Part shown: positions 8,510 to 16,803 of the stretch, piece after piece | Numbering within the stretch: the first letter of the stretch is position 1 | How the letters are laid out: every line of letters starts with the position of its first letter | Assembly (NCBI GenBank): GCA_027459625.1 | Contig: DAIDHP010000021.1 | Coordinates: 1 to 64,000 of the forward strand | Source: Chthonomonadales bacterium | GTDB taxonomy: Bacteria; Armatimonadota; Chthonomonadetes; Chthonomonadales; CAJBBX01 | Direction of reading: 5' to 3' | DNA length: 64,000 nt | Made by a program: the position numbers and the translations under genes | Notes under the pieces: generated by a model | What the model saw: only the letters and a program-made list of their open reading frames with translations | The model's database searches: none | What the model was told of the DNA's origin: nothing

Positions 8510-9598
8510 TTAGGAATCGTATCGGGTGAGCTCCTGCACCGCCAGCATGTAAGCGCGAAGATTTTCGAAAGAGGTGCCCTCGTCAATGCTTCCCGCAGTG
8601 GTGCATGTGAGTCCGCCATTCCCGCCAATGGCGTTGAAATCCCGGCGGATGTATTCGCGGATATCCTCCTCGGAGCCGTTTCGAAGGACAAGAGGTGGCA
8701 ACTGACCGTTGATATAAGCGGTCGGCATCGCTTCGCGAATCGCGGCGGGATGGATGGTCGGTCCGAAATTGACGTTGTTCACGCCCAGCCCGTTGAGGAT
8801 TGGCATGAGATGCCCCATGGCGCTGTCGGAGTGCTGGTATCTGTTTGCCGAGGGAGATGGCGCGAAGTTGTCGAACAATCCCTTGAGTACCGGAGCGCAT
8901 AATCGCTCGTATTGACTGGGGGAGAAGAGGCAGGAGTTGTCATCGGTGATCCACCATCCCTCGAACTCCGCATGCGTCAACTTTCTCAGGATGCGGGCGT
9001 ATCGCACGTACATTTCGGCGAGCAATTCGTAAAACTCCTGAATAACTTCGGGATAGTCCATCATCCACAAACAAAGGTTGCTGGTGCCGATAACCGAGGT
9101 TCCCACCGTTGCGGGACCTCTGCCGCCCGTACCGAAATATACTTTGCGTCCCACTCTCTCTTCGTATTGCGCCACCTCCCGCTCCCAGCCAACCGGAAGG
9201 AGGATATCCTCCAAATCCAAGCGCGCAACTCGCTCGATCAGCCTTTGAAGATCCTCAATCGTATGGATATTTGTTTCAAGCCAGGGAGGATTGTTCTCCG
9301 AAAAGACGAAGAAGGATTCAAACACCTCCTCGATACGCATGGGACTTATGGGAAGCTCTTTTTCGCTGAAGAAGGCGTGACCAATCTCAAGTTTCAGGAT
9401 ATCGTTAGCCTTCCGATTTATCTCCTCGCGGTAGGCAGCTACAAGATGATAGCGGCGCATATCGAACGATAGAACTCCGCAGAGATAATGGTCGTCCAGC
9501 GGAAGGGAGATCGGCGCTCGCGGCTTGTCCGTGCGAAAGGCATGTCCATCGGATGCGCGATTCTCCTCCCAGAATGCATGCAGATTGAGTTTGTTCAT
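8510..9598 (-). CDS. Uroporphyrinogen decarboxylase-fold (URO-D/methyltransferase-like) protein
   Basis: The 362-residue protein has the TIM-barrel pattern of URO-D superfamily members found beside sugar catabolism genes, with motifs such as GWWITDDNSCLFSPSQYERLC, ANRYQHSDSAMGHLMPIL and NNVNFGPTIHP. The typical HemE N-terminal substrate signature is absent, so heme synthesis is unlikely. Relatives include corrinoid-dependent methyltransferases and many uncharacterised paralogs in Armatimonadota and PVC genomes. A ring of His, Asp and Cys in the barrel would suit a metal-bound methyl acceptor. It converges on the sulfatase gene with a 15-nt gap. Confidence 0.75.
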   Translation of the reverse strand: MNKLNLHAFWEENRASDGHAFRTDKPRAPISLPLDDHYLCGVLSFDMRRYHLVAAYREEINRKANDILKLEIGHAFFSEKELPISPMRIEEVFESFFVFSENNPPWLETNIHTIEDLQRLIERVARLDLEDILLPVGWEREVAQYEERVGRKVYFGTGGRGPATVGTSVIGTSNLCLWMMDYPEVIQEFYELLAEMYVRYARILRKLTHAEFEGWWITDDNSCLFSPSQYERLCAPVLKGLFDNFAPSPSANRYQHSDSAMGHLMPILNGLGVNNVNFGPTIHPAAIREAMPTAYINGQLPPLVLRNGSEEDIREYIRRDFNAIGGNGGLTCTTAGSIDEGTSFENLRAYMLAVQELTRYDS

Positions 9599-9699
9599 GA
9601 ATGCGAAAACCGCCCTTTATTGTTTGAGTTTTATTTTACCTAAACGATGAGATGGACTCGCCGATTGTTTTTCACATAAATTGTGAAAGCGGTCTGCAC

Positions 9700-10362
9700 T
9701 CATTCCGCTCGCTCCATGCACTCCGGATTCTCATAGCGCGGGTTGTTGACCTTGTTGGATACCGGAATCATCTCCATCCTCTCGGGGGGATAGGGGGCGA
9801 GAAGGGATAACAGGTCGCCTGCGACGGGATTTGCGCACTCATCAAGCCATCGGTTTTCGTCCTCCGCAGACAGAATCGCAGGCATCCGATTATGGATTTT
9901 TGCAAGCAAGGTGTTGGGTGGCACGGTGATGATGGCGCATGAGCGCAAAGGGGAGCCATCCGGGGATGTCCATTCGTCCCATAGACCTGCGAACGCGAAA
10001 AGCTCACCCTCATTAAGTCGAAATAGAAAGGGGCGCTTGACCCCGTTATTGGACCGCCATTCGTAAAATCCATCCGCAGGTATTAGGCAGTGCTTGCGCC
10101 TGAAAGCTTGCTTGAATGTCGGCTTTTCCGTGAGGCTCTCCATGCGAGCGTTAATCACTCCGCTTCCCCGCTCCCGCGACCAAAACGGAACCAATCCCCA
10201 CTGCATAGGCTCCATAATCCGAACTCGTTCCTCCCTTACAACCCAGATGGGCTGGCTTGGCGCGATATTGTAGCGCGGAGCCATATCCGCGATCACTTCA
10301 ATTATCCCGAACCGGGAAATCATGTCGGGGGTGGACTTGGAAAGCATGAAACGTCCGCACAT
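9700..10362 (-). CDS. SRAP-domain protein (HMCES/YedK type) that crosslinks abasic sites
   Basis: The correct start is the ATG read as MCGRFMLSK, because SRAP proteins need Cys2 at the mature N-terminus to form a thiazolidine link with abasic sites in single-stranded DNA; the longer frame to 10407 would bury it. The 220-residue protein has Cys2, the arginine-rich RYNIAPSQPIWVV strand, the active-site glutamate in GFYEWR and the histidine in KIHNRMPAIL. It protects replication forks at damaged bases. It stands alone between the URO-D-like gene and the TonB region. Confidence 0.9.
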   Translation of the reverse strand: MCGRFMLSKSTPDMISRFGIIEVIADMAPRYNIAPSQPIWVVREERVRIMEPMQWGLVPFWSRERGSGVINARMESLTEKPTFKQAFRRKHCLIPADGFYEWRSNNGVKRPFLFRLNEGELFAFAGLWDEWTSPDGSPLRSCAIITVPPNTLLAKIHNRMPAILSAEDENRWLDECANPVAGDLLSLLAPYPPERMEMIPVSNKVNNPRYENPECMERAE

Positions 10363-10555
10363 TGCGTCTAACCTTGGAAACGATAAAATAGTATCTTCAA
10401 TTCGCAAGACATAGATTCAAGCATACCACAACCCTAGCCGATAATTGCGGTAAAATAGTTGAAACACGTGGAGTATCGATTACGGTATTGTAAACTGAAT
10501 TAGGCGCACGCCACATTCCTTACTTTCGTTGCTCTTCTATTGAATTTGGAAAGCG

Positions 10556-10942
10556 GTGTCACTTTTGCGTTTGTTGACGAGTCCATCCAGACGACAACTG
10601 CATCTTCAAGCCACACTAGTAGGTTTCCTGTATCTCTTCATGGGAACCGTGCTGCCGCTTTTACATAACCATTACGATGATAACGGCGCGCCCATTTTTC
10701 ACCGTCCCTGTTCGGTCGAGGAGGCTTTTGACGCATATCAGAGCGGTGGCGGCATCGTCATCGAAGCCACCCCCGAGCCTTGTGCTTTTTGCGAATGGCA
10801 ATCCAATCTGCTATCGAGCGCCTTGCCGCCTTACCTGATTCCGCCGGAGCCGTCAGTCTATTGCCAGTTTGATATCAATCCGGATTTGGCTCCGTCCCTG
10901 GAAATCCATTACACTCCCTCCCGCGCACCGCCATTGGCTTAA
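10556..10942 (+). CDS. Small membrane-anchored Cys/His protein upstream of the TonB operon
   Basis: The 128-residue frame opens with a GTG. A nearby TTG at 10565 is better spaced from GGAAAG, so the exact start is uncertain. Residues about 18-36 (LQATLVGFLYLFMGTVLPLL) form one membrane segment, followed by HNH, a lone Cys in HRPC and a C-x-x-C pair in PCAFCEW. The tail is proline-rich. This architecture resembles small periplasmic metal or redox proteins (DUF2946-like) that often sit beside TonB-dependent uptake genes. I cannot name the family. Its position 360 nt before exbB makes a role with the transporter plausible. Confidence 0.55.
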   Translation: MSLLRLLTSPSRRQLHLQATLVGFLYLFMGTVLPLLHNHYDDNGAPIFHRPCSVEEAFDAYQSGGGIVIEATPEPCAFCEWQSNLLSSALPPYLIPPEPSVYCQFDINPDLAPSLEIHYTPSRAPPLA

Positions 10943-11304
10943 CCCCTGTCATCTTCATATTCGGCTCTCTCTCGTCCTCTCCAATTGGCGTGGAGTTTAT
11001 AATTGTACTCCTTGACGCCAAGAGCTATTGGGGTCGGAGACGAGCTTCACGTGATCGCATTTAGCCAATGCAGCCTAAGTGCGATGATTAACCGTGCCCA
11101 TTATCGGCAATTGCATACTTCGCTGTGGGTGATGGCATATTCCCTGGAACAGGCTGTTAGCGGTTCGCCGCGCCTTGCTTCCCGTGTGATGCAATCATGA
11201 GTGCCTATGCAATCTGTTTCGTCTGGCGGAAGCATGTAAATCCCCTGGACGGCTCTAACTGCAGTTGCCGGTATACCGCATTTATTCATGGAAAGGAATC
11301 GATA
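10943..11304. other. Long leader region before exbB
   Basis: This 362-nt gap holds no convincing gene. A short open frame at 11003-11200 lacks protein-like composition and a ribosome site. The main structure is the hairpin at 10985-11021. The exbB ribosome site GGAAAGGA lies at its end. I looked for cobalamin-riboswitch boxes and did not find them. Confidence 0.5.
10985..11021 (+). repeat. Bulged hairpin 43 nt after the small Cys/His gene
   Basis: TTGGCG (10985-10990) pairs with CGCCAA (11016-11021), and inside it GGAGT (10992-10996) pairs with ACTCC (11007-11011), separated by a small internal bulge. No U-tract follows, so it may be an attenuator, an RNA-stability element or a weak terminator separating the small gene from the exbB operon. 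Confidence 0.5.
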
Positions 11305-11931
11305 ATGTCCGTTGTTATTTCATTCATACATCATGGCGGGGTGATGATGTACCCCCTTATTCTGTGTTCCATTATCCTCATATCCATCGGTATCGAAAGG
11401 GCGATCTCCTTGCGGAAAACCGCAGTGGACGGTGACGCTCTTATGGAAGAGATGCGAACCGCGCGGGACAACGACGGTAATTTCAGCATCCAGAAGGGTC
11501 TCGAAATTTGCCAGCAATTCGGAGGTTCGATAGGCCGGGTTTTCGAGAGGGGATTGAAAAACGCTCACCGCTCCCCCGACGCAATAGAGATGGCGATGGA
11601 GCAGGAGGCTGCAAACGAGCAACCGCTTCTCGAAGCGAATTTGACCATCATTAAGACCATTGTAAACATTTCACCATTGCTGGGCTTGCTGGGAACCATT
11701 GCGGGGATGATCTCCGCCTTCCGAGTCGCATCGCAGATGGGGCTATCCAATCCCACTCAAATCCTGGGTGGCATCGCCGAGGCGCTCATCTCCACCGCAA
11801 CCGGCATCTCCTTGGCTGTCATTGGCTTTATATTCTACAACTACTTCGCTAATCTCTCCCGCAAAATCCTGGAGGATATCGAGTATTACGGCTCGGAGCT
11901 AGTCAACCTTCTGACAGGCAGAGTGGATTAA
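11305..11931 (+). CDS. exbB: ExbB/TolQ/MotA-family proton channel protein
   Basis: The start at MSVVISFIHHGGV follows GGAAAGGA; the longer frame upstream is spurious. The 208-residue inner-membrane protein has three membrane segments: near 8-30 (GGVMMYPLILCSIILISIGI), about 110-135 (NISPLLGLLGTIAGMISAF, the family signature) and about 155-180 (LISTATGISLAVIGFIFYNYF). With ExbD it forms the proton-driven motor that energises TonB. It is the first gene of a tight exbB-exbD-tonB-receptor operon. Confidence 0.93.
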   Translation: MSVVISFIHHGGVMMYPLILCSIILISIGIERAISLRKTAVDGDALMEEMRTARDNDGNFSIQKGLEICQQFGGSIGRVFERGLKNAHRSPDAIEMAMEQEAANEQPLLEANLTIIKTIVNISPLLGLLGTIAGMISAFRVASQMGLSNPTQILGGIAEALISTATGISLAVIGFIFYNYFANLSRKILEDIEYYGSELVNLLTGRVD

Positions 11932-11945
11932 GGAGAGAACACACC

Positions 11946-12365
11946 ATGGAAATGCGAAAAAGAGTACGCATCGGACGAAGAAAACGCATCGAGGAGGCTG
12001 AGATCATCATCATTCCTATGATTGATACGATGATGTTCCTGCTCTTCTTCTTTATGGTGGCTTCCCTCGCGATGGTGGTGCAATCGGGATTGCCGGTCAA
12101 CCTGCCGAAGGCGTCCACAGCCAACGACCACTCCTCCCAAAACATTACCATCACCATCACGAAGAACAACCAGGTCTATCTAAACACCCGACCGGTCACA
12201 ATGGACGCCATCGAAACCGGTTTGGAGAATCTGCATGTGGGACCTGGCAATCTGGTGATCATCAACGCGGACAAGGATTGTCTGCATGGCACGGTGGTGA
12301 CGGCGATGGATGAAGCGCGAAAAGCGGGCATTGTCCATTTCGCCATCGCCACGGAGCAATCGTGA
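11946..12365 (+). CDS. exbD: ExbD/TolR-family biopolymer transport protein
   Basis: The 139-residue protein has a short basic N-terminus, one membrane helix at about 22-45 starting IIIIPMIDTMMFLLFFFM with the essential proton-carrying Asp in PMID, and a small periplasmic domain ending GIVHFAIATE. It partners ExbB. The gene starts 14 nt after exbB behind AAGGAGAG and overlaps the next frame's possible GTG. Confidence 0.93.
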   Translation: MEMRKRVRIGRRKRIEEAEIIIIPMIDTMMFLLFFFMVASLAMVVQSGLPVNLPKASTANDHSSQNITITITKNNQVYLNTRPVTMDAIETGLENLHVGPGNLVIINADKDCLHGTVVTAMDEARKAGIVHFAIATEQS

Positions 12366-12376
12366 AAGGGGCTGTC

Positions 12377-13216
12377 ATGCGCCGCAGAAGAAAAAATAAT
12401 CCGTTGCTCATGCGCATTGTCGGCGTCACGATACTCGTGCACATCATCGCCTTGCCGATATTGGCGCACTTCGAGGCATTCAAGGTCATTCGCCGCGACT
12501 TCATCGATACGCGTTTGATCAATCTTCCGCCGCCACAAAAAATCGCTGAAAAACCGGAGCGGAAAAGAGCCGTTAAGCCGCCGCACAAGGCGAAAGCTGC
12601 GCATAAGACACCTGAAAAAGTCGCTCAGGCGCATCACGTTCCCAAAAGCAATCTAACGCAGCCCAAGCTTATCGCCAGTGCGCCTGGTACGGGCAGCGGC
12701 GGATCCGACGCAAATTCCGTGAACGCCAATGGTTCCGGACAGATGGGGGTGGTTCCCACCAACATGAAACCCGCCGCCAAGCAAACCGGTCCTCCGAAGG
12801 AAACCGTTACCAAACCGGCGAAGGCAACGACTCCGCCACCTCCTCCTCAGCCGAAATCCGTGGTGAAGCCTAAAAAGCCGGAACAGATCGCTCAGGTTCC
12901 GCAGGTTGTAAATACGCCGCCGCCAGTGAATCCTCAGCCGATATTCACCAAAGCGATCGCCATTTCCGCGCCGGATCCCACCATCCCGGATGACATCCGC
13001 ACCAGCGATATCAATAAAACACTTGTGCTTCTCGTTACCGTCATGGCGAACGGAGACCCGGCGGATATGCAAATATTGCAGTCATCAGGGGTGGACCAGT
13101 TGGATCGCGAAACGGAGAAAGTGATTAAAAGGTGGAAATTCAAACCCGCCACGATGAACGGTCAACCGGTGGATAGCCAGGTCAGGCTGCATTTTGATTT
13201 CGAGGTGAACGGATGA
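12377..13216 (+). CDS. tonB: TonB energy-transducing protein
   Basis: The ATG at 12377 is chosen over the GTG at 12362 because GAAAGGGG lies just before it. The 279-residue protein has a basic N-terminus, one membrane anchor (MRIVGVTILVHIIALPILAHF), a long Pro/Lys-rich periplasm-spanning region (PPPPPQPKSVVKPKKPEQ) and a C-terminal TonB domain with ILQSSGVDQLDRETEKVIKRWKFKPA. It carries proton-motive energy from ExbBD to outer-membrane receptors. It overlaps the receptor gene by four bases (ATGA), a sign of coupled translation. Confidence 0.93.
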   Translation: MRRRRKNNPLLMRIVGVTILVHIIALPILAHFEAFKVIRRDFIDTRLINLPPPQKIAEKPERKRAVKPPHKAKAAHKTPEKVAQAHHVPKSNLTQPKLIASAPGTGSGGSDANSVNANGSGQMGVVPTNMKPAAKQTGPPKETVTKPAKATTPPPPPQPKSVVKPKKPEQIAQVPQVVNTPPPVNPQPIFTKAIAISAPDPTIPDDIRTSDINKTLVLLVTVMANGDPADMQILQSSGVDQLDRETEKVIKRWKFKPATMNGQPVDSQVRLHFDFEVNG

Positions 13217-15714
13217 AAAAAATACCATGCCTCATCTCCTTTCTGCTTCTCGTATCGCTTGCGTTCTCAGCCACGCAGGCTCAGGCTCGCGGATGGAGTG
13301 ATGTGCAGTTCGTCGTCGAGAACGGTTTATCACTCCTGCCCATGGCGCGCGCGACCGTCACAATACAAGACCTTAGTGGCAAGCATCCGCCGGTAACCTT
13401 AATGACAGGCTTGAGCTCCCCTGCGCCGACCATCGCATTCAACGTAAAAACGTGGAAACTGGCGGAAGCTGCGCCGGGGGTCATCCCAACGATGATCGGA
13501 ATTCCGGCGGGGTCCACGTTAATTCTCAAATCCAAAACCGCACCGCCGGTGGAGGATATTTATATAAAAATCACCGCCACGAGACTGCAGATTCATCCTT
13601 CAGTCACCAGTTCCGGCACGCACATAAGCCATCAACAAATCACCACATTCGTCAATCAGGCGAGTGGAAACATTGAGTCGATCACCCAGGGGCAGCCGGG
13701 AGTGGCGTCCGATTCCAATGGACAACAGCATATTCGCGGGGAGCACGCGGAGATCACCTACGTGGTGGATGGCGTTCCCATGCCTGACACCCTTATGGGG
13801 AGACAGGGTTCCATCGTGGTTCCCTCAACCATCCAAAGCCTGCAGATGATTACGGGAGGCTTTGCGCCGGAATACGGAGGCCAAACCGCCGCCATTATGG
13901 ATATCACCACCCTGCCCAGCGTCAAGAAATTCGAGGAGGATTTCTCGCTGCAAGACGGCGGGTACCAAACAACGAACGGCGATCTGACGCTTTTGGGTCC
14001 ATTGGGCAAAAAGGCGAGTTATGTGATGGATATCAACGCAACCCGCACCGATAACGCCGAAATGCCGCAACAGCCGAATGATCAATCGGCGCATAATTTG
14101 GGTTCCGATCAAAACTACTTCACGAAGTTTCGTCTGCTTCCATCCTCCCGTGACAACTTAACGCTTACTTTGAGCAGTTCCCCGGGAACCATGCAGATCA
14201 ATAACAGCACCGGGTTGCCAAGTTCGTTCGCCATCTATGGCGAAGGATATGGTTTCCTCGGCATGCGTAACTCCGACGGGACGATCCCAACCCTCACCCC
14301 GCAAACCGCCAATCTGCTGGGCGCGGCGCCCGAGGTTCTGCCATCGCAGCAGGCGGCGGGACAGGATATCACCCAGCGGGAGGTGAGCCAGTTCGCCACC
14401 CTTTCATGGAAGAGCCGGATGTCCCGTCAGGATACCGGATTGCTTTCCGTCACCGTATTGCATTCAGGGCAGGATGTCTTCAACAATAATCCTGCAGTCA
14501 ACGTCCTGAATCTGCCCGTGGATAACTCCATCGCCTATAACCCCACGGTGCATCGCAACATCCATCAAACCCAGGTCACCGGCAGCGTTACGATGAAAAG
14601 CGGCACGCACACCATCATGGCTGGAATATTGATGGACGATCAATACGGGGATGAATCCTATCAGTTAATACCCGCAAGCCAACTCGCCTTGGACGAATTG
14701 GTGGCGGTCTCCCCAAATCTGGCGCCGACAGGCTCCGTGCAGAAAAACGCCCAGGGTCAGCCTGTAATGGATGTCTACGACAATCCTATCTACATCGCCT
14801 CCTCCGGAACGACCCCCAACCTCCAAGTGCATCGATCCGGTTTCTATCGCGCGGCTTACGTTCAGGACACGTGGAAAGCCACGAAGCCGTTTACGATAAA
14901 CTACGGATTGAGATACGATTGGTTCAAGCAGTCGCAAAATCTCGCTCAGCCAACGGTTGACACTGCGGAGTTAAGTCCGCGCATAAATTTCTCCTACGCC
15001 TTGGATCGACTGAGCGTATTGAGATGGTCGTATGATAGGCTTTTCAACACGCCGCCGTTGGCTCAGGGATCGGTGGTTGGAGCACCGATTGATCCGGAGA
15101 CGCTGAACCAGTATGATGTAAGTTACGCAAGGCAGATCGGGCAAGGTCAGTCGGTGAAACTTGCGTATTACTACAAGCAGATTCACAATCAAGTGGACAC
15201 GGGCTTGCTCGTCCCGGGCGTGGAAAACGGTATATTCTCCGCAGTGAACTTCCAATACGGCGCCGTTCACGGATTGGAGTTCTCTTACGATCTCTCACCG
15301 CCCAAAGGGGTGGGATGGGACGGATATTTCAACTACACCTACTCCACCGCAATGCCGAACGGGTTGGATAACACCGGTGCGCTTGCGCCGGATTTCAACG
15401 ACCATGATCAGCGGAACACCATCGGCTTCGGAATGGCGTATTTAACGAAGGGGGGAGGCAAGGCGGCAATGGTGCTCAATTACGGAAGCGGACTCGCCAG
15501 CAGTCAATTGCCCAACGGACCGAGAGTGGGGCATGCACAGGTGGATTTGCATTTCGCCACGCCTAAAAGCATGCTTGGGGATAATTTGAGCCTGGGACTG
15601 GATATCCAAAACGTTTTCGATGACCGATCCATCGTAAACTTTCAGTCCGGGTTCAGCGGTACGAGGTTTGTGCAAGGACGAAACATCCTGTTATCTCTGA
15701 ACGGCAATTTCTAA
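13213..15714 (+). CDS. TonB-dependent outer-membrane receptor
   Basis: The 833-residue protein starts with a clear signal peptide (MKKIPCLISFLLLVSLAFSA). The plug domain covers roughly residues 130-235 with HIRGEHAEITYVVDGVPMPD and GGFAPEYGGQTAAIMDI. The rest is a 22-strand barrel, with LRYDWFKQ and a final strand ending in Phe after LLSLNGN, as required for barrel assembly. It shares an operon with its own exbB-exbD-tonB, so this is a dedicated uptake unit. The ligand is unknown; no SusD partner is present, so a large glycan via SusCD is unlikely, and a metal chelate or small oligosaccharide is possible. Confidence 0.93.
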   Translation: MKKIPCLISFLLLVSLAFSATQAQARGWSDVQFVVENGLSLLPMARATVTIQDLSGKHPPVTLMTGLSSPAPTIAFNVKTWKLAEAAPGVIPTMIGIPAGSTLILKSKTAPPVEDIYIKITATRLQIHPSVTSSGTHISHQQITTFVNQASGNIESITQGQPGVASDSNGQQHIRGEHAEITYVVDGVPMPDTLMGRQGSIVVPSTIQSLQMITGGFAPEYGGQTAAIMDITTLPSVKKFEEDFSLQDGGYQTTNGDLTLLGPLGKKASYVMDINATRTDNAEMPQQPNDQSAHNLGSDQNYFTKFRLLPSSRDNLTLTLSSSPGTMQINNSTGLPSSFAIYGEGYGFLGMRNSDGTIPTLTPQTANLLGAAPEVLPSQQAAGQDITQREVSQFATLSWKSRMSRQDTGLLSVTVLHSGQDVFNNNPAVNVLNLPVDNSIAYNPTVHRNIHQTQVTGSVTMKSGTHTIMAGILMDDQYGDESYQLIPASQLALDELVAVSPNLAPTGSVQKNAQGQPVMDVYDNPIYIASSGTTPNLQVHRSGFYRAAYVQDTWKATKPFTINYGLRYDWFKQSQNLAQPTVDTAELSPRINFSYALDRLSVLRWSYDRLFNTPPLAQGSVVGAPIDPETLNQYDVSYARQIGQGQSVKLAYYYKQIHNQVDTGLLVPGVENGIFSAVNFQYGAVHGLEFSYDLSPPKGVGWDGYFNYTYSTAMPNGLDNTGALAPDFNDHDQRNTIGFGMAYLTKGGGKAAMVLNYGSGLASSQLPNGPRVGHAQVDLHFATPKSMLGDNLSLGLDIQNVFDDRSIVNFQSGFSGTRFVQGRNILLSLNGNF

Positions 15715-15735
15715 GGAGGTTCGTTGAATTCGCAT

Positions 15736-15760
15736 GGCGCCGCTCACATTGGGCGGCGCC
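15736..15760. terminator. Bidirectional hairpin between the receptor and aldo/keto reductase genes
   Basis: GGCGCCGC at 15736-15743 pairs perfectly with GCGGCGCC at 15753-15760 around a 9-nt loop, 21 nt after the receptor stop and 20 nt past the end of the converging reductase gene. No long T-run follows on either strand. Confidence 0.65.
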
Positions 15761-15780
15761 ACACGGATGAAGGATTGATT

Positions 15781-16779
15781 TTAATGGGCGGGTTTGGTTA
15801 ATTCATCGATTCGGTTCAGTTCCTCTTCGGAAAAATCCAAAAGGTCCAACGCCCTAGCATTCTCCTCAATCTGTTCCACGCTGGAGGCGCCGATCAGCGC
15901 ACTCGTTACGCTCGGAAGCCTGAGTATCCACGCCAACGCCATTTGCGCTAAGGTCTGTCCCCGTTTTTTCGCCAAGTCATTGAGGGCGATTAATGTCTTC
16001 TTTTTCTCAGGCGAGAGGTTCCGTTTCACCCAGTCATTGCCCCATCGTTGCGCGGCGCGGCTCTCGGCGGGGATGGATTCGCCCAGATATTTGTCGGTTA
16101 ATAGTCCCGACGCCAAGGGGCAGAAGGGGATGCATCCTGTTCCTGCGCGCTCCAATTGCGGCAGAAGATCCCATTCGATGCCACGACCGAGCAAATTGTA
16201 ATAGGGCTGATGGATGGTGATCGGGGATAGGTGCATCCGCTCTATGACACGGGTGGCATCCGCGAAGTGCGCCCCGCTGTAAGAGCTTACTCCGGCGTAA
16301 AGAACCTTGCCCTGCTTCACAAGAAGGTCAAGAGCCCCCAAGGTCTCCGCCAAGGGGGTTTCGGAATCCATGCGATGATGGTAGAAGATATCGAAATACT
16401 CCAATCCCATCCTCTTCAGGGATTGATCGCAACTAGCGACGAGATACTTTTTGGAGCCCCAGTCGCCGTAGGGCCCGGGCCACATGTAGTATCCCGCCTT
16501 GCTGGAGATGATAAGTTCATCGCGAGGCATTTCCTTGATGATCTTGCCGCATACGATCTCGGCGTTGCCGGGAGGGGTTCCGTAATTGTTCGCGAGATCA
16601 AAATGAGTGATACCCAAATCGAATGCACGAAACAGGCAGTCCCGCGCGACATCCTCTCCACGGTATCCTCCGAAGGTTTCCCAGGCTCCCAGCGAAATAA
16701 CCGGCAATTTCAAACCGCTGCGTCCGCAACGACGGTACTGCATATGCGAATAACGGTCTTCGGCGAATTCGTGACTCAT
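15781..16779 (-). CDS. Aldo/keto reductase, YghZ-like (AKR14 type)
   Basis: The 332-residue NADPH-dependent reductase has the family tetrad: D in HFDLANNYG, Y in the same motif, K in SSKAGYYMWPGPYGDWGSKK and H in YHHRMDSETP. The long insertion around GYYMWPGPYGDWGSKK is typical of YghZ-like L-glyceraldehyde 3-phosphate reductases. The C-terminal cofactor region reads SALIGASSVEQIEENA. It probably reduces a sugar-derived aldehyde in the cytoplasm. It starts 24 nt after the upstream secreted-protein gene and is likely co-transcribed with it. Confidence 0.9.
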   Translation of the reverse strand: MSHEFAEDRYSHMQYRRCGRSGLKLPVISLGAWETFGGYRGEDVARDCLFRAFDLGITHFDLANNYGTPPGNAEIVCGKIIKEMPRDELIISSKAGYYMWPGPYGDWGSKKYLVASCDQSLKRMGLEYFDIFYHHRMDSETPLAETLGALDLLVKQGKVLYAGVSSYSGAHFADATRVIERMHLSPITIHQPYYNLLGRGIEWDLLPQLERAGTGCIPFCPLASGLLTDKYLGESIPAESRAAQRWGNDWVKRNLSPEKKKTLIALNDLAKKRGQTLAQMALAWILRLPSVTSALIGASSVEQIEENARALDLLDFSEEELNRIDELTKPAH

Positions 16780-16803
16780 GCTGAATATCCATCCTTTGCA
16801 TTT

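Noticed and set aside
10943-11304. Cobalamin riboswitch before the TonB operon
   Set aside because: The B12 box and other conserved blocks are absent.
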